From Paenibacillus lupini (lineage in GTDB: Bacteria; Bacillota; Bacilli; Paenibacillales; Paenibacillaceae), in assembly GCF_011761355.1 (NCBI RefSeq), contig NZ_JAASRW010000011.1:1-64000 (forward strand): 64,000 bases of DNA, written 5' to 3'. Positions 34,690 to 41,910 of this stretch are shown here, in pieces (the stretch's first letter is position 1; the number at the start of each line of letters is the position of its first letter). Below the pieces are notes generated by a model, which worked only from the letters and a program-made list of their open reading frames with translations, ran no database searches and was not told where the DNA came from. The position numbers and the translations under genes are program-made.

Positions 34690-36234
34690 ATGCGAAAAAT
34701 TTATATTTTTGACACGACGCTTCGTGATGGAGAGCAGTCTCCCGGTGTTAACCTGAACACAAAAGAGAAGGTTGAGATCGCGCTGCAGCTTGAGAAACTC
34801 GGAGTAGACCGGATTGAAGCTGGTTTCCCTGCGGCTTCCCCAGGTGACCTCGCGGCAGTTAATGCGGTTGCGAGCGCAGTTAAGAATGCTACGATTATTG
34901 GCTTGTCACGCTCCCGCGAACAGGACATCGACGCGGTACGTGAAGCGCTGAAAGGCGCGCAGGATCCATCTATTCACGTGTTTCTTGCTACTAGTCCGAT
35001 TCACCGCAAGCATAAGCTGCGGATGGAGAAGGAGCAGGTGCTGGAAACGGCTGAACGCGCGATCCTTTACGCGAAGAAGTATTTCAGCAAGATCGAATTC
35101 TCGCTTGAAGATGCAGGACGCACCGAGCTTGATTTCGTCTGCCAAATGACAGAAATGGCGATTCGCGCAGGTGCATCTGTCGTGAATCTTCCGGATACCG
35201 TTGGTTACTTGAATCCGCTTGAATACGGCAACATCTTCAAGACAGTGAAAGAAAACGTACCAAATATCGAAAAAATTCAGCTGAGCGCACATTGCCATGA
35301 CGATCTTGGTATGGCAACAGCTAACGCCCTCGCTGCAATTCTGAACGGCGCCGACCAGATCGAAGGTACGATCAATGGTATTGGTGAACGTGCAGGTAAC
35401 ACAGCACTTGAGGAAATTGCGCTGGCGCTCGAGACTCGTTTCGATTACTTTGATGCGAAGACGACATTGAACTTGAAGGAAATTGCAAAAACAAGCCGTC
35501 TTGTGAGCAAGCTGACCGGTATGGTTATCCCTGGCAACAAAGCGATTGTTGGTGCGAACGCATTTGCGCATGAATCCGGTATTCACCAAGACGGTATGCT
35601 GAAGGAGAAAACAACTTACGAGATTATTTCTCCGGATACGATTGGTCTTCGTGATTCGAAGCTTGTTCTTGGCAAGCATTCCGGTCGTGCTGCATTCCGC
35701 GAGAAGCTGATCGACCTTGGCTATGAACTGGATGAAGAAGCGGTTAACGCAGCTTTCGCGAAGTTCAAGGATTTGGCTGACCGTAAGAAGCATGTAACGG
35801 ATGAAGATATCCGTGCCTTCTTGGAAGAGAAGCTCATCGATACGCCTGAAGTATTTACGCTTGAGGCGATTCAAGTGAGCTACGGCAACCAATCGACGCC
35901 TAGCGCATCTGTTCGCATCCGCGTAGCAGAAGGCGAGACGCGCGAGGAAGTTGCAATCGGCAATGGTTCAGTAGATGCAATCTACAATGCGATTGATAAA
36001 GTAACGGCAGAAGCGGTTGAGCTTGAGGATTATTCCATCAAGTCCGTATCGCAAGGCAAGGATGCGCAAGGTGAAGTGCATGTCGTCTTGAAGCAGGATG
36101 AAGTGTCTGCTCAAGGCCGCGGCCTTAGCACAGACATTCTTGAAGCAAGCGCACGTGCTTATATCGACGCAGTGAACCGACTCATCGAGAAGCGCAAGTC
36201 CCCTGGACGCCGCGATAAGATGAGCTTGATCTAA
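34690..36234 (+). CDS. leuA: 2-isopropylmalate synthase
   Basis: First committed step of leucine synthesis: acetyl-CoA plus 2-oxoisovalerate. 514 aa. The TIM barrel opens with FDTTLRDGEQSPGVNLN and has the metal-binding HCHDDLGMATANA and NGIGERAGNTALEE. The C-terminal LeuA dimer domain (from about residue 390) carries the leucine feedback site. GGAGGTG precedes the ATG. Fourth gene of the operon. Confidence 0.97.
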   Translation: MRKIYIFDTTLRDGEQSPGVNLNTKEKVEIALQLEKLGVDRIEAGFPAASPGDLAAVNAVASAVKNATIIGLSRSREQDIDAVREALKGAQDPSIHVFLATSPIHRKHKLRMEKEQVLETAERAILYAKKYFSKIEFSLEDAGRTELDFVCQMTEMAIRAGASVVNLPDTVGYLNPLEYGNIFKTVKENVPNIEKIQLSAHCHDDLGMATANALAAILNGADQIEGTINGIGERAGNTALEEIALALETRFDYFDAKTTLNLKEIAKTSRLVSKLTGMVIPGNKAIVGANAFAHESGIHQDGMLKEKTTYEIISPDTIGLRDSKLVLGKHSGRAAFREKLIDLGYELDEEAVNAAFAKFKDLADRKKHVTDEDIRAFLEEKLIDTPEVFTLEAIQVSYGNQSTPSASVRIRVAEGETREEVAIGNGSVDAIYNAIDKVTAEAVELEDYSIKSVSQGKDAQGEVHVVLKQDEVSAQGRGLSTDILEASARAYIDAVNRLIEKRKSPGRRDKMSLI

Positions 36235-36248
36235 CAAACAAGAGTACC

Positions 36249-36303
36249 GACAAAAGCCAAACGGACTAAGTCTATTCAGACTTTCTCAGTTTGGCTTTTG
36301 TGG
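36249..36303 (+). terminator. Strong hairpin after leuA
   Basis: ACAAAAGCCAAAC pairs with GTTTGGCTTTTGT, with AGTCT/AGACT inside. No T run follows except the stem end, so it may attenuate or process the transcript before yjbQ and leuB. Confidence 0.6.
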
Positions 36304-36340
36304 TCAATTGGCTGAATAAATGAAGAAGGAGGGAATACTA

Positions 36341-36739
36341 TTGTTTACTGAAACACTGCAAACGGCCAGAAGAGATGAAATGGTCGATATTACACGTAAA
36401 GTAGCATCCATAGTAGCCCGTGAAGGGGTGAAGGATGGTCTTGCGGTTATATACTGTCCTCATACAACAGCCGGCATTACGATTCAGGAGAATGCAGATC
36501 CGGATGTTAAGCACGACATTCTGATGCGTCTTGACGAGGTGTATCCTTGGGAGCATCCGAAATACCGTCATGCAGAAGGAAATACGGCCTCTCATCTGAA
36601 GGCGCTCACAACAGGGACAAGCCAGACCGTGATCATTAGTGAAGGCCGGCTGCTGCTTGGTACGTGGCAGGGCATCTATTTCTGCGAATTTGATGGTCCG
36701 CGTAATCGACATTTTCATGTGAAGGTAATCAATGGATAA
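36341..36739 (+). CDS. yjbQ: YjbQ/UPF0047 family protein, TTG start
   Basis: Small trimeric protein of the YjbQ family, 132 aa. E. coli YjbQ has weak thiamine-phosphate synthase activity; the main role is uncertain. Family signature HTTAGITIQENADPDV (about residues 44-59) and the C-terminal GTWQGIYFCEFDGPR. AAGGAGG lies at 36326-36332, so the TTG at 36341 is the likely start (FTETLQTARR follows). The ATG at 36320 is upstream of that site. Its place between leuA and leuB, inside a leucine operon, is unusual. Confidence 0.9.
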   Translation: MFTETLQTARRDEMVDITRKVASIVAREGVKDGLAVIYCPHTTAGITIQENADPDVKHDILMRLDEVYPWEHPKYRHAEGNTASHLKALTTGTSQTVIISEGRLLLGTWQGIYFCEFDGPRNRHFHVKVING

Positions 36740-36874
36740 GCAGGGCTATAGCCTTTATAAGCAGTACCTATAAAGATGATAGATTTTATATCTTGGTTTT
36801 CGTGCTAGAAATGTGGTACAAATGATAACAGAATGAGAATAGCTTACTAGAGCGAATAAGAGGAGTGTTTAATT

Positions 36875-37954
36875 ATGTCAGAAGTTAAAAAAATCGCTGT
36901 CATCGCCGGCGACGGTATCGGTCCAGAAGTAGTTGGCGAGGCAATCAAAGTAATGAAAAAAACCGAGGAATTGTTCGGTTTCCAATTTGAATTCGAGCAT
37001 GGTTTGTTCGGCGGTATTGCTATTGATGAGAAAGGTACTCCGCTGCCGCAAGAAACACTTGATATTTGTAAAAATGCTGACGCTGTATTGCTCGGCGCTG
37101 TAGGCGGCCCGAAATGGGATAACAACTCGAAAGAGCTTCGTCCTGAAACAGGCTTGCTCGGTATTCGTAAAGCACTGGGCTTGTTCTCGAACATCCGCCC
37201 TGCAAACGTATTTGACTGCCTGAAAGAAGCATCGACACTGAAACCAGAAGTACTGGAAGGTACAGATCTGATCGTTGTTCGTGAGCTGACTGGCGGTATC
37301 TACTTCGGTGAGAAATTCCGTCGTGAGGGTGCGAGCGGTGAAGAAGCGGTTGATACTTGCGTATACAACGTGCAAGAGATTGAGCGTATCGTCCGCCAAG
37401 CATTCGAAATCGCAATGACACGCAGCAAACGTCTGGCTTCGGTTGATAAAGCTAACGTTCTTGAAACTTCCCGTCTGTGGCGTGAAGTGGTTAACCGGAT
37501 TGCTCCTGAGTATCCGGAAGTTGAACTCGAGCATGTACTGGTCGACAACTGCGCAATGCAATTGCTTCGCCGTCCATCGAGCTTTGACGTAATCGTTACT
37601 GAGAACATGTTTGGCGACATCCTGAGCGACGAAGCAGCTATGCTGACAGGCTCCATCGGTATGTTGTCCTCTGCATCCCTTGGCGAAGGCAGCTTCGGCC
37701 TGTACGAGCCGGTACACGGCTCCGCTCCTGACATTGCTGGACAAGGTATCTCTAACCCAATCGCAACAATCCTTTCCGTTGCACTCATGTACCGCCTGAC
37801 ATTTGGCTACCATGAAGCAGCTCAAGTGATTGAAGATGCGGTTAAAAATGTCCTTGATGCTGGTCACCGTACAGGTGATATCGCAGTTGATAAGAGTACA
37901 GCAATCGGTACAGTTGCAATGGGCGATTTGATCGTTGCAGCAATGACAAAATAG
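36875..37954 (+). CDS. leuB: 3-isopropylmalate dehydrogenase
   Basis: NAD-dependent oxidative decarboxylation in leucine synthesis, 359 aa. Conserved parts are IAVIAGDGIGPEVVGEA, the substrate-loop RELTGGIYFG, the metal-site MFGDILSDEAAMLTGS and the NAD-site YEPVHGSAPDIAGQG. GAGGAG precedes the ATG. Last leu gene here: leuC and leuD, which make its substrate, do not follow. Confidence 0.97.
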   Translation: MSEVKKIAVIAGDGIGPEVVGEAIKVMKKTEELFGFQFEFEHGLFGGIAIDEKGTPLPQETLDICKNADAVLLGAVGGPKWDNNSKELRPETGLLGIRKALGLFSNIRPANVFDCLKEASTLKPEVLEGTDLIVVRELTGGIYFGEKFRREGASGEEAVDTCVYNVQEIERIVRQAFEIAMTRSKRLASVDKANVLETSRLWREVVNRIAPEYPEVELEHVLVDNCAMQLLRRPSSFDVIVTENMFGDILSDEAAMLTGSIGMLSSASLGEGSFGLYEPVHGSAPDIAGQGISNPIATILSVALMYRLTFGYHEAAQVIEDAVKNVLDAGHRTGDIAVDKSTAIGTVAMGDLIVAAMTK

Positions 37955-37965
37955 GAAGCTCTTAA

Positions 37966-37980
37966 TTATAATTATTATAA
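37966..37980. promoter_or_regulatory. Perfect PerR box upstream of the peroxiredoxin
   Basis: TTATAATTATTATAA matches the PerR consensus TTATAATnATTATAA at every position. It lies 20 bp upstream of the -35 of the peroxiredoxin promoter and 12 bp after the leuB stop, so peroxide-responsive control of the downstream gene is likely. Confidence 0.85.
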
Positions 37981-37999
37981 ATAAATATTGATTACAATA

Positions 38000-38028
38000 T
38001 TGACTTTATTATAGACTGATGTTACTAT
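38000..38028 (+). promoter_or_regulatory. Sigma-A promoter of the peroxiredoxin gene
   Basis: TTGACT (38000-38005), 17-bp spacer, TACTAT (38023-38028). Confidence 0.7.
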
Positions 38029-38101
38029 TCTATAAGTAAGTCACGACTTGATAGTGACATTAACTATAAAATTGTTGGATTGGTTAAGGAGGAATTTTAT
38101 T

Positions 38102-38650
38102 ATGGCAGAGCGTTTGGTTGGCCGTCCGGCTCCAGATTTCAAAATGGATACAGCTACAGGTGACGGTAAAGATTTCGGAACAGCAACACTTGCTGATTAC
38201 AAAGGTAAATGGCTGGTATTGTTCTTCTATCCACTTGACTTCACATTTGTATGCCCTACTGAAATTACAGCTTTGAGCCTTGCTTCCGAGCAATTCAAAG
38301 CCCTGAATACAGAAGTTCTTGGTGTTTCCGTTGATAGCAAACATAGCCACCGCGCTTGGATCAACACACCAGTTAACGACAATGGCCTTGGCCAATTGAA
38401 CTTCCCGCTTGCTGCTGACATCACGAAGAGCGTTGCTCGTGACTACGGCGTCCTGATCGAAGAAGAAGGCGTAGCACTGCGCGGCCTGTACATCATCGAT
38501 CCAGAAGGCGAAGTGAAATACCAAGTTGTTAACCACAACGACGTAGGTCGCAGCGTGGATGAGACTCTTCGCGTATTGCAAGCATTGCAATCCGGCGGTC
38601 TGTGCCCAATGAACTGGAAACCAGGTCAACAAACTCTGGTTGCGAAATAA
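38102..38650 (+). CDS. 2-Cys peroxiredoxin (AhpC/YkuU-like)
   Basis: Thiol peroxidase that reduces hydrogen peroxide and organic peroxides, 182 aa. Peroxidatic Cys51 lies in DFTFVCPTE and the resolving Cys168 in SGGLCPMNW, the typical 2-Cys layout. VSVDSKHSHRAW and GVALRGLYIIDPEG match the AhpC/YkuU branch. AAGGAGG sets the ATG at 38102. No ahpF neighbour is present, so the reductant is probably thioredoxin (inference). A perfect PerR box upstream indicates peroxide induction. Confidence 0.94.
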   Translation: MAERLVGRPAPDFKMDTATGDGKDFGTATLADYKGKWLVLFFYPLDFTFVCPTEITALSLASEQFKALNTEVLGVSVDSKHSHRAWINTPVNDNGLGQLNFPLAADITKSVARDYGVLIEEEGVALRGLYIIDPEGEVKYQVVNHNDVGRSVDETLRVLQALQSGGLCPMNWKPGQQTLVAK

Positions 38651-38666
38651 TCGATTAATCCATACA

Positions 38667-38705
38667 AATAGCCCGTACCACTTAGGTGGTACGGGCTATT
38701 TTTTA
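38667..38705 (+). terminator. Terminator of the peroxiredoxin gene
   Basis: ATAGCCCGTACCAC pairs perfectly with GTGGTACGGGCTAT, followed by T5. Confidence 0.95.
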
Positions 38706-38819
38706 TACGCTTATTCCCCGTTTTGTGTAGAAAGGCGCAGGAATCTGCTTGAAAAGCAGGAATTTCGGTATAGGAAAGCGAATAAGTTTGAGAAGTAAGC
38801 ATGCGCTAGTGAAGTTAGT

Positions 38820-39011
38820 CCTTACGAAGTAAGAATTATCGCAACGCGAAAATTCTTTAAGCTGATCCTTACGAGGTAAGAATTATCGCAAAGACCGCGA
38901 AAATTCTTTAAGCTGATCCTTACGAGGTAAGAATTATCGCAAAGACCGCGAAATTCTTTAAGCTGATCCTTACGAGGTAAGAATTATCGCAAAGACCGCG
39001 AAAATTCTTTT
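38820..39011 (+). repeat. Tandem hairpin repeat in the leader of the 39028 gene (site 2 of 3)
   Basis: Four direct copies: 38820-38866 (47 bp), 38867-38917 (51 bp), 38918-38967 (50 bp) and 38968-39011 (44 bp), the last ending against GAGGAGG. H1 reads CTTAC, loop GAG (GAA in copy 1), GTAAG. H2 has stem AAGAATT with AATTCTT plus inner TCGC with GCGA around an AAAGACC loop; copy 1 lacks that loop insert. The arrangement equals sites 1 and 3 although the H2 sequence differs. The rest of the 38706-39027 gap holds only a small CTGCTT/AGCAG hairpin and no clear promoter. Confidence 0.9.
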
Positions 39012-39027
39012 GAGGAGGTTGTGCCCG

Positions 39028-39444
39028 ATGAGCTTTTGTTGTGGAGCGAGTATGATCGGAACGAAAGGCACTTTGAAGCATATGCGAACTCATATTCATA
39101 ATGTACCTATCTTATTTTGTCCTGTTTGTCACCGTGTAGAAATTCATTACTTAATCGAGAATGAATATGAAATACTGGCTGAATATGCACACGGGGACGG
39201 CGCCGCCGAGGTTGATTTCCAGGAGTATGTGGAACAGGAAGGCAAAGCGTTGCATGAAAACTGCGTCAATCACGAGAATGAGGATCCGATGGATGTTGTA
39301 CTCAGCCAAATTGACATGTCATTGGACTTGTTATGCTTTGCAAAGCAGATTGGCGATTCAGAATGGGAAAATGAGCTAAAGACACGTCTTGGTATGTTGA
39401 GCGACAGACGTAATAAACTACGGCAGCGACGAACGTCTGTTTAA
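39028..39444 (+). CDS. Hypothetical Cys-rich protein with CxxC motif
   Basis: I do not recognise a characterised family. 138 aa, soluble. The N-terminus has MSFCCGAS and then FCPVCHRVEIHY (about residues 31-42), which together could form a zinc-binding site. The C-terminal half is acidic and helical. GAGGAGG at 39012-39018, nine bases before the ATG at 39028, decides the start; the frame is open six codons further up but that would start inside the repeat/ribosome-site region. Its leader has four hairpin repeats and a terminator follows, so it is a single-gene unit. Confidence 0.75.
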   Translation: MSFCCGASMIGTKGTLKHMRTHIHNVPILFCPVCHRVEIHYLIENEYEILAEYAHGDGAAEVDFQEYVEQEGKALHENCVNHENEDPMDVVLSQIDMSLDLLCFAKQIGDSEWENELKTRLGMLSDRRNKLRQRRTSV

Positions 39445-39464
39445 CTTTTAGATGGAATAAAGTT

Positions 39465-39490
39465 AAGCCTCCGAGCCGGAGGCTTTTTTT
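39465..39490 (+). terminator. Terminator of the 39028 gene
   Basis: AAGCCTCCG, loop AGC, CGGAGGCTT, then T6. Confidence 0.95.
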
Positions 39491-39620
39491 ATGGATAAGG
39501 TATTGTAAGTACTTATTATCTATCATCGCGAAACGGTACTTTGCTGTAATGAAGACGGCAGTGCCGTTTCTACATGTTTCTAATGTTTTTTCTCATATTT
39601 CTAACATTTGCTAACTTGGA

Positions 39621-39650
39621 ACCCCCTTAAAAAGAAGATGCACTATCGAA
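39621..39650 (+). promoter_or_regulatory. Likely SigI-type autoregulatory promoter
   Basis: ACCCCC (39621-39626) and CGAA (39647-39650) match the -35 and -10 elements known for sigma-I promoters in Bacillus and Clostridium. They lie 28 bp before the sigI ATG. The spacing of 20 bp should be compared with characterised sites. Confidence 0.65.
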
Positions 39651-39677
39651 ACTTATACAGAGAGGAGGATACTCTTC

Positions 39678-40472
39678 ATGTTCAAACGGTTTTTGCGGAA
39701 GAAAACTACCGCTGAAGCTGCGCATGATGAAAGGCTATCTCCTGAGCAAATCATTAAACAAATTAAAGAGGGCGATGAACAGCTAAGAGAGAAGTTCATT
39801 GCTGATTACAGGCCGTATGTAGCGAAGGTTACAAGCGGATTCTGCAAACGATACGTTGATCCAACTCGAGATGATGAGTTTAGTATCGCTTTAACGGCAT
39901 TTAATGAGGCTATCACACAATTTTCTTCTGAATCAGGTAGATCTTTCCTTAGCTTTGCAGAAACGGTCATGCGCCGCAGGCTGATTGACTATGTGCGTAA
40001 GGAGCAGCGTCATTTAAAGACAGTGCCCTATACAGCATTTGATCAGCAGGATGAAGAGGAACAAATTTATAATCCTTTAGATACGAAGATGGCTCTGCAT
40101 GCCTATCAGCTCAAGCAAGACGGTGATGACAGGCGTCTGGAGATTGAAGAATATACGAAGGAATTGATGCAGTTCCAGATTTCCTTTATGGAACTTGCGG
40201 AGTGTTCACCAAAGCATGCTGATTCCCGCCAATTGCTGCAGGGAATCGCCCAGACACTTGCAAGTCAACGTGATATGTTTGCACAGCTCTATGTGACGGG
40301 TAAACTCCCGGTCAAAGAGCTTACAGAGCTATGCGGCGTATCTAGAAAAACAGTTGAGCGCAACCGGAAATATATTATTGCGATTTCACTTATTATGAAC
40401 GGTACATATCCTTATTTATCGGACTACTTAAACATTACAATACCAAAGCAAGGGAAGGAGGCGGGATTATGA
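39678..40472 (+). CDS. sigI: RNA polymerase sigma-I factor
   Basis: Alternative sigma factor of the SigI group, 264 aa. Region 2 is EKFIADYRPYVAKVTSGFC to FAETVMRRRLIDYVRKEQRH. The C-terminal SigI-specific domain ends in a helix-turn-helix, VKELTELCGVSRKTVERNRK (about residues 214-233). In B. subtilis SigI responds to heat and envelope stress, and in cellulolytic clostridia to polysaccharides. AGAGAGGAGG precedes the ATG. Its stop overlaps the start of the cognate anti-sigma gene in ATGA. Confidence 0.95.
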   Translation: MFKRFLRKKTTAEAAHDERLSPEQIIKQIKEGDEQLREKFIADYRPYVAKVTSGFCKRYVDPTRDDEFSIALTAFNEAITQFSSESGRSFLSFAETVMRRRLIDYVRKEQRHLKTVPYTAFDQQDEEEQIYNPLDTKMALHAYQLKQDGDDRRLEIEEYTKELMQFQISFMELAECSPKHADSRQLLQGIAQTLASQRDMFAQLYVTGKLPVKELTELCGVSRKTVERNRKYIIAISLIMNGTYPYLSDYLNITIPKQGKEAGL

Positions 40473-41746
40473 AACGAGGAATTGTTCTCTCCATAGAAAA
40501 CAAGAAGGCTGTCCTAATGACTGCAGACGGCCAATTCATTTCAGTCCCGCACGAAGCCCACATGCGAATTGGAGAAGAAACTTCAATTCAGGCAGAGTCG
40601 AAGGTGCCTAAGCGTGCACCAAAAAGAGCCTTCTGGTATTCCGGCGCAGCTGCAGCGATTCTGCTGTTTATTATCCCCTTCTTCTTTCTTACAACAGCGG
40701 AGGCCCATCCTGTGGTTGCCTACGTAAGCTTGGATATTAATCCAAGCATCGAAATGGGAGTAGATAAAGAGCAGCGAGTGCAGGAGCTCAAAGGACTCAA
40801 TAGCGATGGGAAAGCCATTATTAGTGGTCTGAGCTATAAGGGTAAGCCGGTTGATGTTGTAGCAGCATCGATTATGAGTACGGTTGCGAAAGGTCATTAT
40901 TTGGATAAACCAGATAAAGATATCGTAATCACAAGTTTAATACTGGATAGCGATAATCCAGCTAATGATCTCGAGCAAATGGTAGCCAAAGCGCTTGATC
41001 AGAAAGTAAAAGAAACAATCAAGCAACTGGATGCGAACAATGAGCCCAATGTGACTGTACTTTCAGTCCCTACGGAAGTTCGGGAGGAAGCAGCTGCAAA
41101 CGGCATCTCTTCTGGTAAAATGGCTGTTTATTTGATGGCCAAGGATGAGGGATTCGATATTGAGCTTGAAGAACTAAAGGTTCAATCGATTGCGGATGCA
41201 ACAGAATCCATTGGCGGTGTGAAGAAAATTGTCAAACAGGGTGCGAGCAAAGAAAAGCTGAAAGAACTTGCTCAAAAGGAAAAGCAAAACAAAAAGCAAG
41301 CTTCAGCAACACCTGCTGTAGATAAAGCGCAAGCTGCTAAGCCGACAGCAACACCAGTGAAGAGCACGGTTAAAGCCGAATCGCCAAAAACAAATGAAAC
41401 ACGGCCAACGCTGCCAACGAAACCAAATCCATCGGAACGACCAAACTGGTCTAAGGATGATAAGTCACATAAACCAAATCGCCCCGTGAAGCCGATTACT
41501 CCTGCCAAGCCTTCTAGCTCGGATAAGGATAAGAAGCGGAACGGGGATTGGTCTAATAACAGATGGAATCTAAATGACGATTCTGAGGATGACAAGAGAG
41601 GCGACTCTAGTAAGAATAAGGACGAAAGCAGCTCAAATAAGCTGGAGAAATGGTCTTGGTACAATAATAACAATAATGATGACGATGATGATCGTTGGGA
41701 TAACAAGCGGGATGATACAGATAGCCGTCGTGATCGGAATAGATAA
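40469..41746 (+). CDS. rsgI: Anti-sigma-I factor RsgI
   Basis: Single-pass membrane anti-sigma factor, 425 aa. The cytosolic RsgI domain (about 1-50) binds SigI. TM at about 56-75, followed outside by a conserved juxtamembrane domain with SLDINPSIEMG, whose Asn91-Pro92 is the kind of site where RsgI proteins self-cleave before regulated proteolysis. From about residue 275 the extracellular part is a long low-complexity tail rich in Lys/Pro and then Asn/Asp/Arg (NNNNNDDDDDRW near the end), with no carbohydrate-binding domain. The tail may contact the cell wall (inference). Confidence 0.93.
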   Translation: MKRGIVLSIENKKAVLMTADGQFISVPHEAHMRIGEETSIQAESKVPKRAPKRAFWYSGAAAAILLFIIPFFFLTTAEAHPVVAYVSLDINPSIEMGVDKEQRVQELKGLNSDGKAIISGLSYKGKPVDVVAASIMSTVAKGHYLDKPDKDIVITSLILDSDNPANDLEQMVAKALDQKVKETIKQLDANNEPNVTVLSVPTEVREEAAANGISSGKMAVYLMAKDEGFDIELEELKVQSIADATESIGGVKKIVKQGASKEKLKELAQKEKQNKKQASATPAVDKAQAAKPTATPVKSTVKAESPKTNETRPTLPTKPNPSERPNWSKDDKSHKPNRPVKPITPAKPSSSDKDKKRNGDWSNNRWNLNDDSEDDKRGDSSKNKDESSSNKLEKWSWYNNNNNDDDDDRWDNKRDDTDSRRDRNR

Positions 41747-41821
41747 AGGGTAGGGCGATAGACGCAGGAAATTAGTCGTTTTTTCGATTGGAAATGACCT
41801 ATCTTTCGACAAAGTCTCCGA

Positions 41822-41851
41822 TTGACAGCTATTGGTAATAGATCCTATGAT
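41822..41851 (+). promoter_or_regulatory. Promoter of the PAS histidine kinase gene
   Basis: TTGACA (41822-41827), 18-bp spacer, TATGAT (41846-41851). Confidence 0.65.
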
Positions 41852-41910
41852 AATAGTGATATGTTATGTTGTTAATTGTTGTCTATTGATGTTGCCGGGG
41901 AGGGTTGAAG

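Noticed and set aside
36320..36340. ATG at 36320 as the yjbQ start
   Set aside because: The ribosome site AAGGAGG lies after this ATG; the family N-terminus begins at the TTG at 36341.
41272..41706. Antisense frame opposite the rsgI tail
   Set aside because: It is a Ser/Leu-rich shadow of the low-complexity Asp/Lys-rich region and has no start signals.
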